Below are positions 11,640 to 25,239 of a stretch of 64,000 nt of DNA, in pieces (within the stretch, counting starts at the first letter, position 1; each line of letters starts with the position of its first letter). The stretch lies in NCBI GenBank assembly GCA_005406025.1, contig BGZK01000281.1:456379-520378 (forward strand). Reading direction: 5' to 3'. The DNA is from Eumeta japonica. Its lineage: Eukaryota; Arthropoda; Insecta; Lepidoptera; Psychidae. The notes beneath the pieces are model-generated. The model had not been told where the DNA came from. It saw only the letters and a program-made list of their open reading frames with translations, and did not search any database. The position numbers and the translations under genes are program-made.

Positions 11640-13340
11640 CTGAGTGAACGGTAGAAAAATTTTATACGTAGATCATAGAGAAGATTTCTGGAGCTGTCCA
11701 GGTAACAAAAAGTGATGATATGAGTTGAGACAACGCTATCTTCGTAATACTTAACTATAGTGATTTTTATCTAATACTACCTGGTACTAAGTTTCTACAC
11801 AGCTTCTATACAGCCGAAGTGTATACGGGCTATGAAATAGCTATTTTAGATGTTTTTCTATTGTCAAAGAATTGCATTGTACACAAGTTTTATTTGACTG
11901 AAAATTATACAGATGTGAAATTTTAGTTTGAAGTAAGTAAGAGACAAACCATATTTTAAATGGACTCAGAACAATAATCACAATATCACATAATATAATA
12001 CTTTTAAGATAACTTCGAATTTATTTTTATTTTGGTAGATGATTACACAATTAATAGGGTAATTCATATGTGAATTTACTTAGACAGATATTTAAAATTA
12101 GAGTAATTTTTTAATGTGCTGTTAATATTTGACTTTTTATAAAATAAAACAAAGAAAAAATACATTACTAAAATAGAAAAAGTTTATTTCTTTACATGAA
12201 AAGCAAAAATAACTTGTCGGAATAATAAAACAAAGCTATTGAATAAACACAATAACAAATTTTTAATTAGTAGTATAACGAAAAATACGTTTGAATTTTG
12301 TTTCCTTGTTGATTTTACAATAGTAAAGTAAAAGACCATGGCGTTGCTCTTTGTATTACAAAAATACATAAGATGTACACAGCACAAGATGCCAATATTA
12401 AGCAGTTATATTGCTATTATCTGCAATATTAGCAATTATATTGCCATTTGCTATAATAGATAACACTACATTGATATTGGCGGTAACATAAGCAAACAGA
12501 TAACAAAATCAATCTGATTTTTGCAATATTTATCCAAAGTGAGTGCGTTCTTTTCACTATTTCTAGAATATTTTTTTTATTATGTAAGACATTATTAAAT
12601 TATTTCTGCACTTTACTTTGAAAACCACTATTTTTTTCATTTTTACCACTGTTTTTTTTTATGTTATTTATAATGTTTATTTACCGAACACTATAAAGAG
12701 AATAAGTATTATATTTTACTAGACTATAAATTTTAAAAATATTTTATTCATCTAAAAGTAATTGTCATTTACGTAATGGCTGGTAAATTAGTGATAATAC
12801 TTGGAAGTTTTAATCGATTTTTTTAATCGAAATTTTATTGGAAAGAGGCTACTTAAACCGTTAGCTGGTTTGCTAGATAGTATTTAATTGATTTATAACT
12901 AGAAACTATAATTAAATTAAATATAAATTAACAACTTTTTGTACGAAAATTGTATATAGTCAAATAGCTATTATTATTAACAATGTTATATGTATTTTAA
13001 GCAACATAAAAGCAAATTGTTATATGTATATTTATAAGGCTAACAACAGATTAATAGCTTCTTGAAAAGCTATTTTATATTTTTTTGTAACACAGACATA
13101 AGAAGGTTGAACAACAATTTTGTTAAGTTTGTAATGTAAAAAAGCTTAATAATTATATGCCATGCTTGTCTATGCGACTATGTATCTTATAAATTGCGCC
13201 TACATAGCCTCTAAATTATTTTATGTTATATGAGACAAATTATACATAACGTTCGATAAAAGATCTGTTTGGGAATAGGTTACATATTAGTTTATGTAGT
13301 ATTATTATCATTTGTTAGTGCATTTTGACATCGTTTTGAA
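11640..13340. other. very AT-rich sequence, nothing recognised
   Basis: Long A/T runs and near-repeats of 'attgctattat' around 12400-12470. The only frame of note (67 codons, reverse, 12184-12387) is hydrophobic, AT-driven and unassigned. Confidence 0.5.
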
Positions 13341-13568
13341 AATGTGCCTTGGTACTACAATGAAATTAAGTTGTGAGAATATTCTTGAATATAATGATAT
13401 TACGATTTTTGCTATGAGTTAAGTCAACAACAAAGTGGCCAAGGACTTCAATTGGTATTTGGTGATAAAGCTTCAATCTACGACTCTGTGTATTCTTAGT
13501 TTAACGAATTCAGATGTGAACGTCATTATTTCTTTGACGATTTACGGAAAGATCTGTTGGCGACTACA

Positions 13569-13632
13569 GTTACCGAAACTAATATTGATATTGTACTAGG
13601 CATTGTACAATATCAATATTAGTTTCGGTAAC
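13569..13632. repeat. perfect 28-bp hairpin inside mariner B
   Basis: The left arm at 13569-13596, starting GTTACCGAAACT, is the exact reverse complement of the right arm at 13605-13632, with an 8-base loop (taggcatt). A piece of the transposase coding sequence (encoding a TVTETNIDIV-like stretch) has been copied in inverted orientation. Such a duplication fits template switching during repair. Confidence 0.95.
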
Positions 13633-13698
13633 AATGTACAATGCCTAATTATAACTGATAAAAAAAATACTTTTAATCCAATTTGTAATGTATTAGGC

Positions 13699-13742
13699 AT
13701 TAGTATGAGTCAAGTGCAAAATTAGTATGAGTCAAGTGCAAA
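13699..13742. repeat. 22-bp tandem duplication in mariner B
   Basis: A 22-bp unit reading attagtatgagtcaag... occurs twice head to tail at 13699-13720 and 13721-13742, with exact copies. It duplicates the GISMSQV-encoding part of the mariner relic. Confidence 0.95.
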
Positions 13743-14769
13743 ATCTTTACATGCACATTTGAAGATTTGGAAACTATGCACTCGATGGATACCGCATGGT
13801 ATACCGGATGATCAGAAATGACTGCGCGTAGAGTGGTGTCGTGAAATGATAAAAAAATATGACAAGGTACAATCTTTGGCCGTATAGAATAGTCAATACT
13901 GCGATATAATGTTTTGAGCATGAAACAAAAAGCTAACTGGCAGAAAAGGTTTTGCCAATTTGCCTACGAAAGTCAAAAAAGGCATAGCATTGATATGAAA
14001 ATTGTTACTTCTTTTTTTAGAAATCAGGACATTGCAATGCGATATCGTTTGAAAACCAAAGGACAGTAAATACAAAGTGGTAGGTACAGGCATGTGAGTG
14101 CGTGCTCGCCCAGAGTATTTGAAAGAGTTGGCGAAAATCGTCATCATAGCAAAGTCATCCTTCACTACGACAACGCATCCACATAATGACACTTCCACTT
14201 CCACTAATGACACTTCCGCCTTTACAGTCCGGACTTTGCACCATATCATTTTTTATTTCCTAGAATCGAAGGTAAACTTAGAGGTATACGTTTTACAAGC
14301 CCAAAAACGGAGGACAATATGTTCGAAGAGGTCATCGGAGATGTCCCTAAGGAAGACAGAGCCAACTACCCTTTACAATGATTGCAAAGAATACAAAAGT
14401 GTGTAAATAGTGAGGGAATATATTAAAAAAACAATAAATATATGATAAAAGTGAAATGAGGTTTTATAAATGAACATACAGGAATTTTCTGTATTGTTCA
14501 AGTACATCTCGTCGATAAAAATGGTCATAGAGTACATGGCTCATCAAAATTAAAATTTTTCTTAAAAATACATTTTAAGTACTTACTGAATGGCGACTAT
14601 AGTCAGATTGTAATACTTTTCTATTTACAAAAGGACAATTCTTTACAAACGATGTAACGGAATCTTATATGGCCTACAACCTACATGTATATCTACTGTT
14701 TGATTATACATGTGTCCTTTAGCGCGGCGCTTGATCGTTTAGTCGATTAATTTAATCAAATTATCTAGC

Positions 14770-15120
14770 ACGGAACAGTCTGGCTTTGAATCGGGAACAG
14801 TAGTTCGACTCTTACAGGGTTCAGGATCTGAACCTAGATTTTATCGGATTGTCGCGAAACTACACAGGCTGAAGTTTCGTTTTGCATGCTTTCCACGCTC
14901 TACGAACAATAGAGCTGCTGGCTCTCTTCCTGCGCTTAAAGGGTCAGGGTGTTTCCCCACTCGTTTGGTACATTGTACCGAAAACAATCTGCAGTGGCGA
15001 CCGTTAGGTATTTAAAGCGACCGTAGTCCAGCTTTGTCGAGTTTTGGGGTTCGACGGCACATTTTTGTGCGACCATGTAATTAGCGTTTGTTGGCACTGC
15101 GGGCTCTCCAATCCGTAAGA
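14770..15120. other. GC-rich block, probably an old retroposon
   Basis: Contains blocks such as 'cgaccgttaggtatttaaagcgaccg', 'ccagctttgtcgag' and 'gggctctccaatccg', with even base composition on both strands and no long frame. It reads like the untranslated end of a repeat rather than a gene, but I could not name the family. Confidence 0.35.
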
Positions 15121-15779
15121 TACAAACAATTAAAATTTATGTGCTCAATCTCAATTATAAAGAATATAGGTTTTATAGGTTTTTAGAGTTTCAGTCATAT
15201 TGAAAATGTATGTACAAAATATAGTATATACTTGATACTACTCAAGCATCGCAACTTCAGAATAAACGTCTTTAGCACTAGGGCTATCAACGTAGAAGCT
15301 CAGTATGAGGTTATTTATATTATAGTTAAATAAAACATTCGATCATCAAACTATCAGTTAGTATTAATTCAGGTCTCAAATGACACAAACAATATTACAT
15401 TAAATATCAATCCCAATAAAATCAACCAAACCTATTATCAAACTTCCTAAGTGCGTTATAGCACTCCGATTCGTTCATAGACGTGTTAGAATGCCAAATA
15501 TATAAATTTTTCCCAAGTAATTAAATCTTAAAATTAAAATACAATAGGCAAATAACAAATTTTACACGATGTACAGTGAAGTAAAATAATATATAATAAA
15601 ATTAAATTACAGAAAGGAAATAAAATTAAATTAAATGTGAGCAGTAAAATATTATAGTTAAGCATTTGAATTATAACTATTATTTTCGTGTTGTGCAAAA
15701 TCTCCTATGTTTAAACCATACTTATTTTAGCAAATTATTAATTGCTTGACTTTATGAAAATGTTTTATTTTTGTGTACC

Positions 15780-16345
15780 AGAACCACCTCTAGGGATAGG
15801 AGTTCGACTTGCAATGGAGCCAGGAGCTTGACCTGATCTCCTTGCAGATGGAGCCCCGTTCGGGGACTCTTGTAACCCTCGACGAACAGTTCTGATACGT
15901 ATCCGACCTGCTCATCTACCTTCGGTACCTTTCAATGTGACATCACCGAGATAGATCAAATGCAAAGGGGTAAATTTAATATCTTGGATAATAAACTTTA
16001 TTTCAAACTTAGGGACAGCTCCCAGGAGCTAGTGCTCAATAAGATGAATAAACTGCCTGCCTTAAAGTGCAGATTTCCTATTAATTAGGAAATCTGCACA
16101 CAGGAAAAACAGTATAAGAATAAATACTCAAATGCTCGCTTTCCTGTCGGATCGCCGTCCGTGACCTCTTCGCTGGGCTGCAGAATACTCCTTAACGTAG
16201 CAGCTCGCTCGTCTCGAGGTCAGCGTCGATCGCGGCCTCCGGGGGTGCGGCCCGACCTCGTCTCTCGTGGTCCCAACATCGACGCCTTTGTGCCCGCGAG
16301 CCTGGCTCGGCCTCGGCGCATCCTACAAGCACCTAGCTGTATTGT
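15780..16345. other. GC-rich mosaic, unidentified
   Basis: Two GC-rich stretches (15780-15970 and 16150-16345) flank an AT-rich segment with a palindrome at 16067-16099. The second stretch gives a 93-codon forward frame (16161-16442) that is arginine- and serine-rich with no recognisable domain. It may be a regulatory island or retroposon debris. Confidence 0.3.
16067..16099. repeat. 14-bp perfect hairpin
   Basis: Arms gtgcagatttccta and taggaaatctgcac are exact reverse complements with a 5-base loop. It could be a footprint or fused ends of a small element. Confidence 0.9.
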
Positions 16346-16931
16346 TTTTCCTTCAATTATTTTTGTAGGGACAAATGCGGCTTTCTCTCCTTTTTTTTCC
16401 CTAGAGACACTGATGCAAAAGCGCGCACATTGCCCTTCGTAACATTCGTGTAAAGATACATATACACGAAACTTAATTTAAACTTACAAAATAAATATAT
16501 AAATAATAGTATCCCAATTCACGTCACGAATTAAAATAACCAAATCAGATCAATGTATATCAATAAATCAATCAAACATTAAACGTAAACAGGAAAATAA
16601 AGCGAAAACTCATATTGCATCTAATTAATTATAATTAAATATATCATCAACCCATTCCTAACCAATGAAATCATCGATAATTCAACCTAATCATCTAAAT
16701 CAAACTGCACAAATATCACACCTAATTCAAAACGTAAGGTAAATCATAATCGTATTCAATAATACAACTCATGACATTAATCATAAATCGTCCCTATATC
16801 ACAACGTGGGTAAACATGATAACACAATACGTATAGTGATATGTATATAAATTTATAATAAAACTCAATTAAATATTTTCGGACAGCCAGATTAAGGCTA
16901 ATTTCTTATAGCACACACACTGTGTACGTTC

Positions 16932-16933
<2 letters not shown>

Positions 16934-16979
<46 letters not shown>
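16934..16979. repeat. (TA)n microsatellite
   Basis: Uninterrupted alternating T and A for about 46 bp. Confidence 0.95.
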
Positions 16980-16982
<3 letters not shown>

Positions 16983-16984
16983 AT

Positions 16985-18350
16985 AGGATTGCTCAAGCGT
17001 GCCTTTAAACAACGACACATGTCCATGACAATTTATGTGAACCGAAACTCGTTTTTCTTACAATGATTTTTATTTTATTTACATTTTATTTATATATACT
17101 TATAAAGAAACGGGTTAGCCGAATTAAAGACGTCCGAAACAAAAGACTGTTTTTTTTTAATTATTATTTCCAATGGCACAAGCTCGTTAAAAGGAATTAA
17201 TTGCACTGCGTTTCTATGAACTCGAAATATATTTTAGTATTTTTAATTGTAGATCTAAGTATACGTTTCAATGATTTGGTAAAAACAAACATAATCGAGT
17301 AATTTGTAACAGATGGTTGCAAGAAATGAACTTTTACTGGGATGACTTCAAAGCCCGAAAAAGTTTGTAATGAGCGGCCGCGGAGATGGCTTCGTAACTG
17401 AAGTAAGGCTTTTAATTTAAAATATGACTACCTACTTACAATTTTGTCTATAGCACATTTATTTCTATGCGTATACTATTTTTGTATGTTTAGGGGCAGT
17501 GCTTAGAACTCAATCAGCGGAGACGTAAAAAGTTATACTTAAACGTTGAGTTACATGAAATACTAATATTACGAGTTAGTGTAAAAGAATAACGTACAGG
17601 AAGAGCTTGTACGATAAAAATGATAAATCAATTAATTTCTATATGCATAAACAGAAATGCTAAAAAATTAAGGAAAATAAAGACATAAAATAAATGTAAA
17701 GTTAATGCAGTTTTATAATGATATATAAGTGTAATTAGTAGTTTCTTATTATTATTAGTCATTAATAATAACTAAGAGTAATTAATAATTTATCTATTGA
17801 ATATATCTGCCGTATGAATAAATGGACTTAAACTAACCAAGTTAATAGTTACTATATAAAGATAGCAATCTAGAGGCCCGAAGGAAGCACACGTCTTTTG
17901 TTCGACACGTGTGTTATAAGTCCTATCCATTTTAAAGGGCGACTGACGGTGGTCTGACGACAGAACTAATGAGTTCATGGAAACTTTCGACAGCCAATTT
18001 GAACTGAACCTACTGGCCTGATTAAGTTGACATTTCGTACACATATAATATGTGTTTGTTTATGATCCATTTACGGACGTGTAAGGTAAATAAATGTATT
18101 TTAAATATGAAGGTCACTTTTGGGGGTAAATTAAAAAAAAGTTTTATTAACTACACCATGTAGTGTTTTTTTTTATAATTCAAAATCAAATAGTTTCAAA
18201 GTTACTTAAGAAAACCATTCTCCTTATCTCCTAAATTACTGTGCTTCAAATAAAAAAAAAATGTGTAGAAAAATAGTTTTTTGCTTCTAGATTATAGGAA
18301 AATTCATAAGAATCTATAGCTTGCTTCGTTTTGGTTCATTTCAACATCTC
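16985..18350. other. AT-rich sequence, nothing recognised
   Basis: No element or gene was recognised. A somewhat GC-richer, non-repetitive stretch lies at 17870-18030 and contains an 84-codon reverse frame with no known motif. Confidence 0.45.
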
Positions 18351-18375
18351 GTATAATATGATACTAAACGCTTTA

Positions 18376-18541
18376 GTGGATACTTAGTACGTATCCACTT
18401 TTCATTTCTTTATTTCATTTCATTAAAATTTTCTTCTTTTTTTCATTTCATTAAAATCTTAATTCACTTTTTTATGAAAGTTTACTACTTTTATGAAAGA
18501 GTGAAATTAAAAAAATAAATTGATACGTACTAAGTGACCGC
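18376..18541. mobile_element. small MITE-like element with ~20-bp inverted ends
   Basis: The left end GTGGATACTTAGTACGTATC and the reverse complement of the right end GCGGTCACTTAGTACGTATC differ at only a few positions. The interior is a T-rich low-complexity stretch with a repeated 'tttcatttcattaaaa'. Target duplications are unclear. Confidence 0.5.
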
Positions 18542-19734
18542 TCCCGTAGATAGTGCCACTTTTAAAGCGTCAAACCTGGCGTGATCAGTGTTATGGTGTA
18601 AAATTAAAGAAATCAATAAATAAAAATCGAACAAGTATGCTTGTACTTGCAAGTCGAAAATGAATGAAAATATTTTTTTTAAATATTTAACACAAATTAT
18701 TATGTTTTAGTACGGAACTATTGTTGAGTAAGTTCGACTCGCACTTGGTTGGTTTTTGTATTTTGTGTTCATTATATATTTGGAAGAGGGTAGTCCATCT
18801 AGATGCTTTCATACAACGTAACTGATTCATAAGACAAATCACTATGTGAGAATATTATAAACATAAATTAATGAATAACACATGGTAAAAAAAAAATGAA
18901 TCCACATTTGATTTCCGGTTTTTTAGAAATATTAGTGATCAACGTGCACAAAATTAACACAAAATTTATTTTAAATATAAATACTTAGTTATAAAAACGC
19001 ACAAAATTAATACAAAATATAAATATTAAAATTGGCCTGCCACTTCATTGTCATTTTTAATTTAACTGTAAAAACGAAGGATTCATAATAAAAAACACGA
19101 TAAACGATTATCAGGTTTTTTCACGGTTTCGTGAATTTGTTTTGGAATTTTTTTTATTAAACTGCTTTTGTTACCTCATTACCCCTTTTGATGAGTTTCA
19201 CAACTAGTCATCTCGATAAATTGCCACGCCAGAGACGCGAACACTCTGACAGATAATGAAAATGAAATATCGCTCGAGTAATTTTTGGATGAAAAATTAT
19301 CTAGTCATTTATAATTTCTGTCGTAGATAAGTATAGATAATTAATGCATTTAATTATTTATTTCATAACAATAAATTATTACATTATATTTAAAATTACA
19401 TGGTCTGTTAGACATGTTGTAAAGAATATACTAATAGATTAACGTAACTTGATTAACACATTCGTGACATTTGCGAGTTAAAATGTCTCGAAAAACTTCT
19501 GTATTCTTCATTTTGACAAAAGTGAATATACTTTCAATTGATTCTGAGAAAATCACATAGGCTACAAGAAATTCGTGGATACTGAGGGGTAAGACCCATA
19601 CACGTTACATGTCAAGAAAAGTATATCATAAGTGTCTAGAATGACTCAACGCGATATTAGGTTCATTAATTAGTGTTGTTACCAAGTAATCTAATTACTT
19701 TAAGTACGCAATTTTTTTTTTGTATAACAAATGA

Positions 19735-20290
19735 GCTTTGTTTGGCGTTTTTATGGTTTTGAGCCAGAATTGCATAAGCGGAAGTCTTATAGTTTCATTA
19801 TGTCTTCGTCCGTCCGTCCGTATATCACAGGCGTTTTACTCAAAATCCAAAAACGTATGTTGATGAAATTTATGGTGTAGGTGTCCTGTATAAGCCGCTA
19901 CTTTGTTTAGTAGTTAAATAACAAAAATAAATTTTTCTAAGGGTTCCCCCCTTAGAAATATTTCTTTCATTCAAACATTTAAAAAAATGTTATTTAGTAA
20001 ATATCAGTGTATGCCAGATATATCGAAATTTCTTTTAAAAAAATTCAAGGTTTGTAACCAATTTTTTCTTATTACGTGAATGATTTCAGAAATGATTGCT
20101 CCGGAAGTAGCAGAAAAATGTATTCCCCCCTTTATTTTCTAAACCGTACGTGCAAAAATATGAAAAAAATAGCGAAGATAACGCGTAATAAATACTTTCA
20201 TCGAAAATTGTTTTGAATGCGATTGGATTTTATGTTATTAAATTATTGCCGAAAAACTGCTTGTCTCATCAAAAGGACGTAAGTGCTTTG
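19735..20290 (+). repeat. ~500-bp dispersed repeat, copy 1
   Basis: Starts with 'gtccgtccgtccgtatatcacagg', continues through 'ggtgtaggtgtcctgtataagccgctac', and ends with 'gccgaaaaactg' and 'aaaaggacgtaagtg'. The reverse complement of 42185-42700 follows the same order over the whole length. The interior is AT-rich without an open frame. It resembles a widespread arthropod noncoding repeat carrying CCGTCCGTCCGTC, but I could not assign a class. Confidence 0.75.
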
Positions 20291-20299
20291 AAGATACGC

Positions 20300-22140
20300 T
20301 CTTTCGCCGGTGTTATTTAATATGTATACATTATCGTAAGAGTAATAATTGACATACTTGTTTCTCTATAGTTATAGGTGAATAAGTTTAAAGTGCTTAT
20401 ACTTATTATGTACGGGAAACGTGGAGAAAAATGCAACACTTTCATCTGTAATGTGTTTCGTTGTAGTAACTCTTTCGGAACTCTACATTGAGCACGGTTC
20501 GACATGCTCTTGGCCGATTTTTTTTGAGTTTACCGTAAGAACATGTTAACTGTATACGGAAGTGCCATTGTATGTAACGTTGTCTATTAAGTATGATAAA
20601 GCGCAACCAATCTAATAGATGGCGCTATGTCTGGACCGCCATAATGGAGTTGAAAATAACATGAAGTCCTGAAACACGCTATCAGTATGATCCACAAACA
20701 ATATATGTAAGATCGGGTCAATAGCTAGTGATGCGTTGGCACGTGGGTGCTCAGAAATTTTTATGAAGAACGTCTGTCCGTCAAATATTTATTATATGGC
20801 ATGTAGAGCTATTTGTTGGTGAAACATTAATCTAACTATCGTCTTTACACTGAATTCAGTGGCAATGCAATAAATCAAGACATCTATATAGATAAACTTG
20901 GAAAACAAAACGTTATTTAGGTGAAAATTTTCATCGACATCGTTTTCGACATACTTATTTATGTAATTTACTTACATTTATACATGAATTTTACACTTAA
21001 AGTAACCAAACCCTTTTATCTTTATTTTAATTTAAGTAACCATTGAATGAACTTAGTATGATATCTTAATAAAATGACACTAATAAATAAACCTTTAACA
21101 GTTCAATTCAGAAATTATTGAAGAGCACAACAATACTATACATATTTATTTTTTGTCTATTAAATGACTATAAAGCTCCGATCGATGATCGTTAAAGCAA
21201 AACGACAGCATTGTCCATAAAAGTTCCCCGAGGAGATATATTTTAGAGGTGATGAAGAAAACGCCGTATTACTACCGGCAACTAAGAGTTTAAAAAAATC
21301 ATTCTACTTGTATGAGATTGTATGACACGGAGACTACATGTATGTTGATGTCCATACTCATGGAATATTCACACGCCCGGCTGTTGCAGCCAAAGTATCG
21401 TTTGTCAATCAATTTGTTCGTTATAAGAAACATTATGTTCATCCCGTTATGCGGTTGCGCTGCGAGACATAATTACAATACATAATAAACGAATGTACAT
21501 GCATAAATTATGCACATACTTCCGTATTTGTGTATGTGTGTTGTGTGTGGTTTGTGTTTATCTAAAACTTTTACGAAAAGTTAGTATGATGTACATTTTT
21601 AGATCATACTAACGCAGCCGTAAGTATATTATTGTATACAAAAGTGGCTGCACGTGTATGTGTATATAAAAAAATACCGGCTATCAAACCGCCTACACGA
21701 AACGCATGGCCACGAAGTGTTTTTAGTTAAAATAATAAACGAGAATTGCAAATCGCATCGGCCGTCTGAGATATCTATCTCACTACTATGATTTACCAAA
21801 GTTACGCCCAGTTAAAATAAAATATCTAAAATTAGCACAACACAATACACCATGATTCATAAATACTGCCCAAGCGCGAGAACAAATCGCACCATTAGCG
21901 TTCCGTATCTTAATTTTAAGAAACCTACGTACCTTAAATTTATGAGTTATTGCTACCAAGCAATATATCAGAAATAAAGATGTGTTTATATATTTCGTAA
22001 GAGAAATATTAGGATTTTATTATCTGACTACGGTAAAACTAAGCAGTTTTAATTAAATGTAATGCTAAATACCCTAAATGAATAATCAAGTATTACAGAC
22101 ATCATTGTATGTGCATCAATTTGATGTGTGCTGTAATCAC
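20300..22140. other. unassigned sequence
   Basis: No gene or named repeat. Two regions (20560-20760 with 'aatagatggcgctatg', and 21340-21480) are GC-richer and look non-repetitive. An 11-bp inverted repeat (gttagtatgat, 21580-21590 with 21603-21613) is present. Confidence 0.4.
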
Positions 22141-22142
22141 GC

Positions 22143-22187
22143 ATGCACGCACACACACATATAGAATATATGGGTGTGTGCGTGCAT
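22143..22187. repeat. hairpin of alternating purine-pyrimidine sequence
   Basis: Two 21-base arms (left starting atgcacgcacac, right ending gtgtgcgtgcat) pair at 20 of 21 positions around a 3-base loop. Both arms are CA/TG-type alternating sequence. Confidence 0.9.
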
Positions 22188-22189
22188 AT

Positions 22190-24745
22190 ATATATGTAAT
22201 CATTAAAAATATCTAATTAAAATTTCTGTTTTCATTTTTTCGTATTTGACTCCTTCATAATAGAAATATTTTCTATTAATAATATATACTGCTATTAGCT
22301 AATAAGTTCTCAGTTCTTGTATAAAAAGCAAAGTTTGTCAGACTCTGTCGATGCCTTAAACAAATTCATGATTTGAGAGTTAATGTTGGTAGATCATCAA
22401 TGTTGTCTTTCACACAAGCAGTTATAAAAGTTGCATAAATGATTTCATATCATGGCGTACCCCATTATTCTGAACAGACAATGCATACCAATAAATGAAA
22501 AAATATATATATATATAAAACAATAATGAGCTTTCAATATTATCGATTAAATAAATATAGCGGTTACACATCAATAAAAGTTTACATTGATAGGAAATTT
22601 TCATTATAATCGTTCATTACAATATTATTAAATATGCACAATCCTATTCTTTTTCTTCTTCTTTAATATCAAAAGCCTAAAATCGATCTAGAAATAAAGT
22701 GTTTATTTTCCTACATCCTTTTTGAGAAACAAGAGTTTGTTCATGTCCTTAAGTCTTGCACTCAGTGTTGCCACCTCTTATTCACAGTAAAGTAACTTTA
22801 TGGTCGTACCACCCCATTACTCATACGGTTCAAACGGAAAATAAATGAACAACACTTAGATAGACCGCATCAAAAGCTGAAACGCACGAACAATTTGTTG
22901 TTCAATGCTTTCTATAAGATTATTGTTCGTGTGTGACTGTCACCTTACCCGCATCACCGGAAGATTGTCAATGGATCAATTATTTTTAAAAATGAACAAA
23001 AACCAATTGGTCCTCTACAACCTACTTTATAAGGTCTAGTATAAATATATTAGGTTAAAGTTGTTCAAAGAGTAATACGTGTCATTGAAAGAGAGGTTAC
23101 GAAATATATTGTTTTTTTTTGTTACTCATTCTGTATAAGCCTTTTAAATTTAAACGCATAATTACTATAATATCTGTAATTTAAAGTTTTTTGAAACATT
23201 ACAGTAATGGTTAAATTTTGAACATTTTTCTTTTTTGGCCAAAAATTTCTCTCATTATGGCAATATAGAAACGTCTTCAATGCTGTACGAACGGTTTAAA
23301 CAAAAGGCAAATTTTAATTGTGTGAAAATAATAATGAAACCTCTGAATACAACGCTTTGAACGTTTAATATAATTCATTAGCACGCCATACAATGCAGCT
23401 CACAGTTTTGTGTTAGAAATAACACAAAATCCTGTCCGATACGTTCGTTTAAGTAAACGAGGAATTCTGAAAGCGTAGCACATCAGAAATTCAGCAAGTT
23501 TCGTATTCGGAAGCCGAAATCAGTTTCATACGAGGAAAGGTAAATAGAAGCGTCGAGCGCATTCCCGCACGTGGGAGGAAGAGCGCTCTTAGACGACGGA
23601 ATCGATGTACCCTCGACACGCCCGCAGAATCGACATTTGCCAGTATTGTAAGAGAACAGAGTGTTTTTTTTTTGGTATAAAGATTAAATACCTTTCTAGA
23701 CAGGAAGAAGTTAGGAATTAGAATCATGGTACAATTGATTTCTATGAGTAATTAATGTCGATATTAATTTTTTTTGCTGCTATAAGATAACCGATCGCTG
23801 GTAGATACTAATAATGAATTAACATCCCAAAAATGTCAATTTTTATATATTTCCAGCATTTGTGTATAAAATACAAATATGTTTTTGATGTGACTTTCTT
23901 TAGCAAAGTTGATAAAAGTTAAAATGTTTTAAAGGACAGTTATGCATTTTCTACACAAAGTTTGCTTATATTTCGTAATCATTATTTTAATTTCTTCAAT
24001 AACAAGTGATTATTGAGTAATTTAAAAATTGAAATAACGTTTTTTCCGTTTAACATTTAACAGACGTTATTTCAATGAAGGTCACACTTGTTTTACATAG
24101 CTACCGATTTAAATTCAATGTAAATCAAAAACCATTTCATTGATATCTATCCTTTTCTTCCATTGAAGTTTCTACCTCTTTTCATATTTGCGATGAAGTT
24201 GCAATAGTTTTCCATAAATAAACATCATTTTGTATTCAGTTTTTAAAATATCGCTTTTATTGAGACAAAGTATGGGTTACTTTATCGTTTTCTCATTTAG
24301 TGAAATCAAAAGTACTAATGATGATCTTCTTACGATGTTGGTTGTCAGCACAATCATTAAATACTCAAGTGACGTTTAATAATACAGTACTTCCATAGGT
24401 TTCAGATTTTTCAATATTTCTTAGGCAAATCTTCATGATGTTTCTACAAATCACAGAGGCTGCTTTCATATTCTACGACTGTGAATGTTTACGCTCAGCC
24501 GAGTTCGTGTTATGGGTACTGCAAATACACGCAATCACGACTAGAGTGAGCTTTGTTACCTACATCATAGAGAATTGATGGAGCTTTTACGACAGTGGCG
24601 CCGTCTGCTTTACTTCGGGATCGAACACAACTTATTATTGGGTGTGACGTGGCGTCATTGACCAATTCAACTTTGATGGACTTAGCGTCGACTTTACGGG
24701 GCCCCGAGTCTCTAATTCGAAATCGTTCTTAATGTTACTGATTTT
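22190..24745. other. unassigned AT-rich sequence
   Basis: Short (TA) runs near 22503-22518. GC-richer non-repetitive patches lie at 23500-23650 and 24460-24720. No frame carries a recognisable domain. Confidence 0.4.
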
Positions 24746-24747
24746 AG

Positions 24748-24819
24748 TGTAGCTATGAACAATGTATTATAATAGCTATGAACAATGTATTTTAGTAGCT
24801 ATGAACAATAATGAAATTC
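24748..24819. repeat. 23-bp tandem repeat, three copies
   Basis: The unit starting 'agctatgaacaatgtatt' begins at 24751, 24774 and 24797. Confidence 0.9.
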
Positions 24820-25239
24820 AGCAATAAAAGGATAAGTGTGAAAAACATCCCAATATTTGACCACGCAATTTGTGGGCGGAAATAAAATCAAATTAAATCC
24901 GAAATTCTATACCACCTCAGAATTAATATCGGCGTTTACTGATTTACATCCCGCTCATAAAAGGACAATTTAATGATAATAGCTGAATGAGACGTAATAA
25001 GATTATAAAAGTCTCATAAATTCATCTCGTTTAAAAGGGGAATCTTTTTTCATTAAATTTTATCGCAATTTTCATAAAGAAATATTTAAAAATATCTATA
25101 TTAATCGTTTCACTTTCGTGTTGGATGTCTCCCAGTGAATCCATGATTCACTGTCTTGTCGTGTCATAGAAAATGGTGGAGGGTGCATTTTTTTGTTAGA
25201 AAAACACTTGCAATTTGTGGAAATACCACTATAAGGAAA

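Larger units (their letters stand above)
13345..14405 (+). pseudogene. near-full-length dead mariner transposase, copy B
   Basis: Across all three forward frames, about 1.05 kb retains the whole mariner order. The N-terminal helix-turn-helix region has AFGD/VFGD-like and FNEF...DDLR motifs (near 13440-13560), followed by GISMSQV and LCTRWIPHGIPDDQK (13700-13830) and a WCREM block. Later come FEHETKS and the SGH...VNT..W area (13920-14060), then HYDNAST with the second catalytic aspartate (about 14160) and a C-terminal PKNGG...VPKEDRANY-like region. Many stops and frameshifts are present and the first catalytic GDE motif is not clear. A 28-bp perfect inverted duplication and a 22-bp tandem duplication interrupt the N-terminal third. 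Typical mariner proteins have about 345 residues, so the relic is close to full length. Confidence 0.85.

Noticed and set aside
24748..24819. CRISPR-like array
   Set aside because: Only three contiguous 23-bp units with no spacers in a eukaryotic context; a simple tandem repeat.
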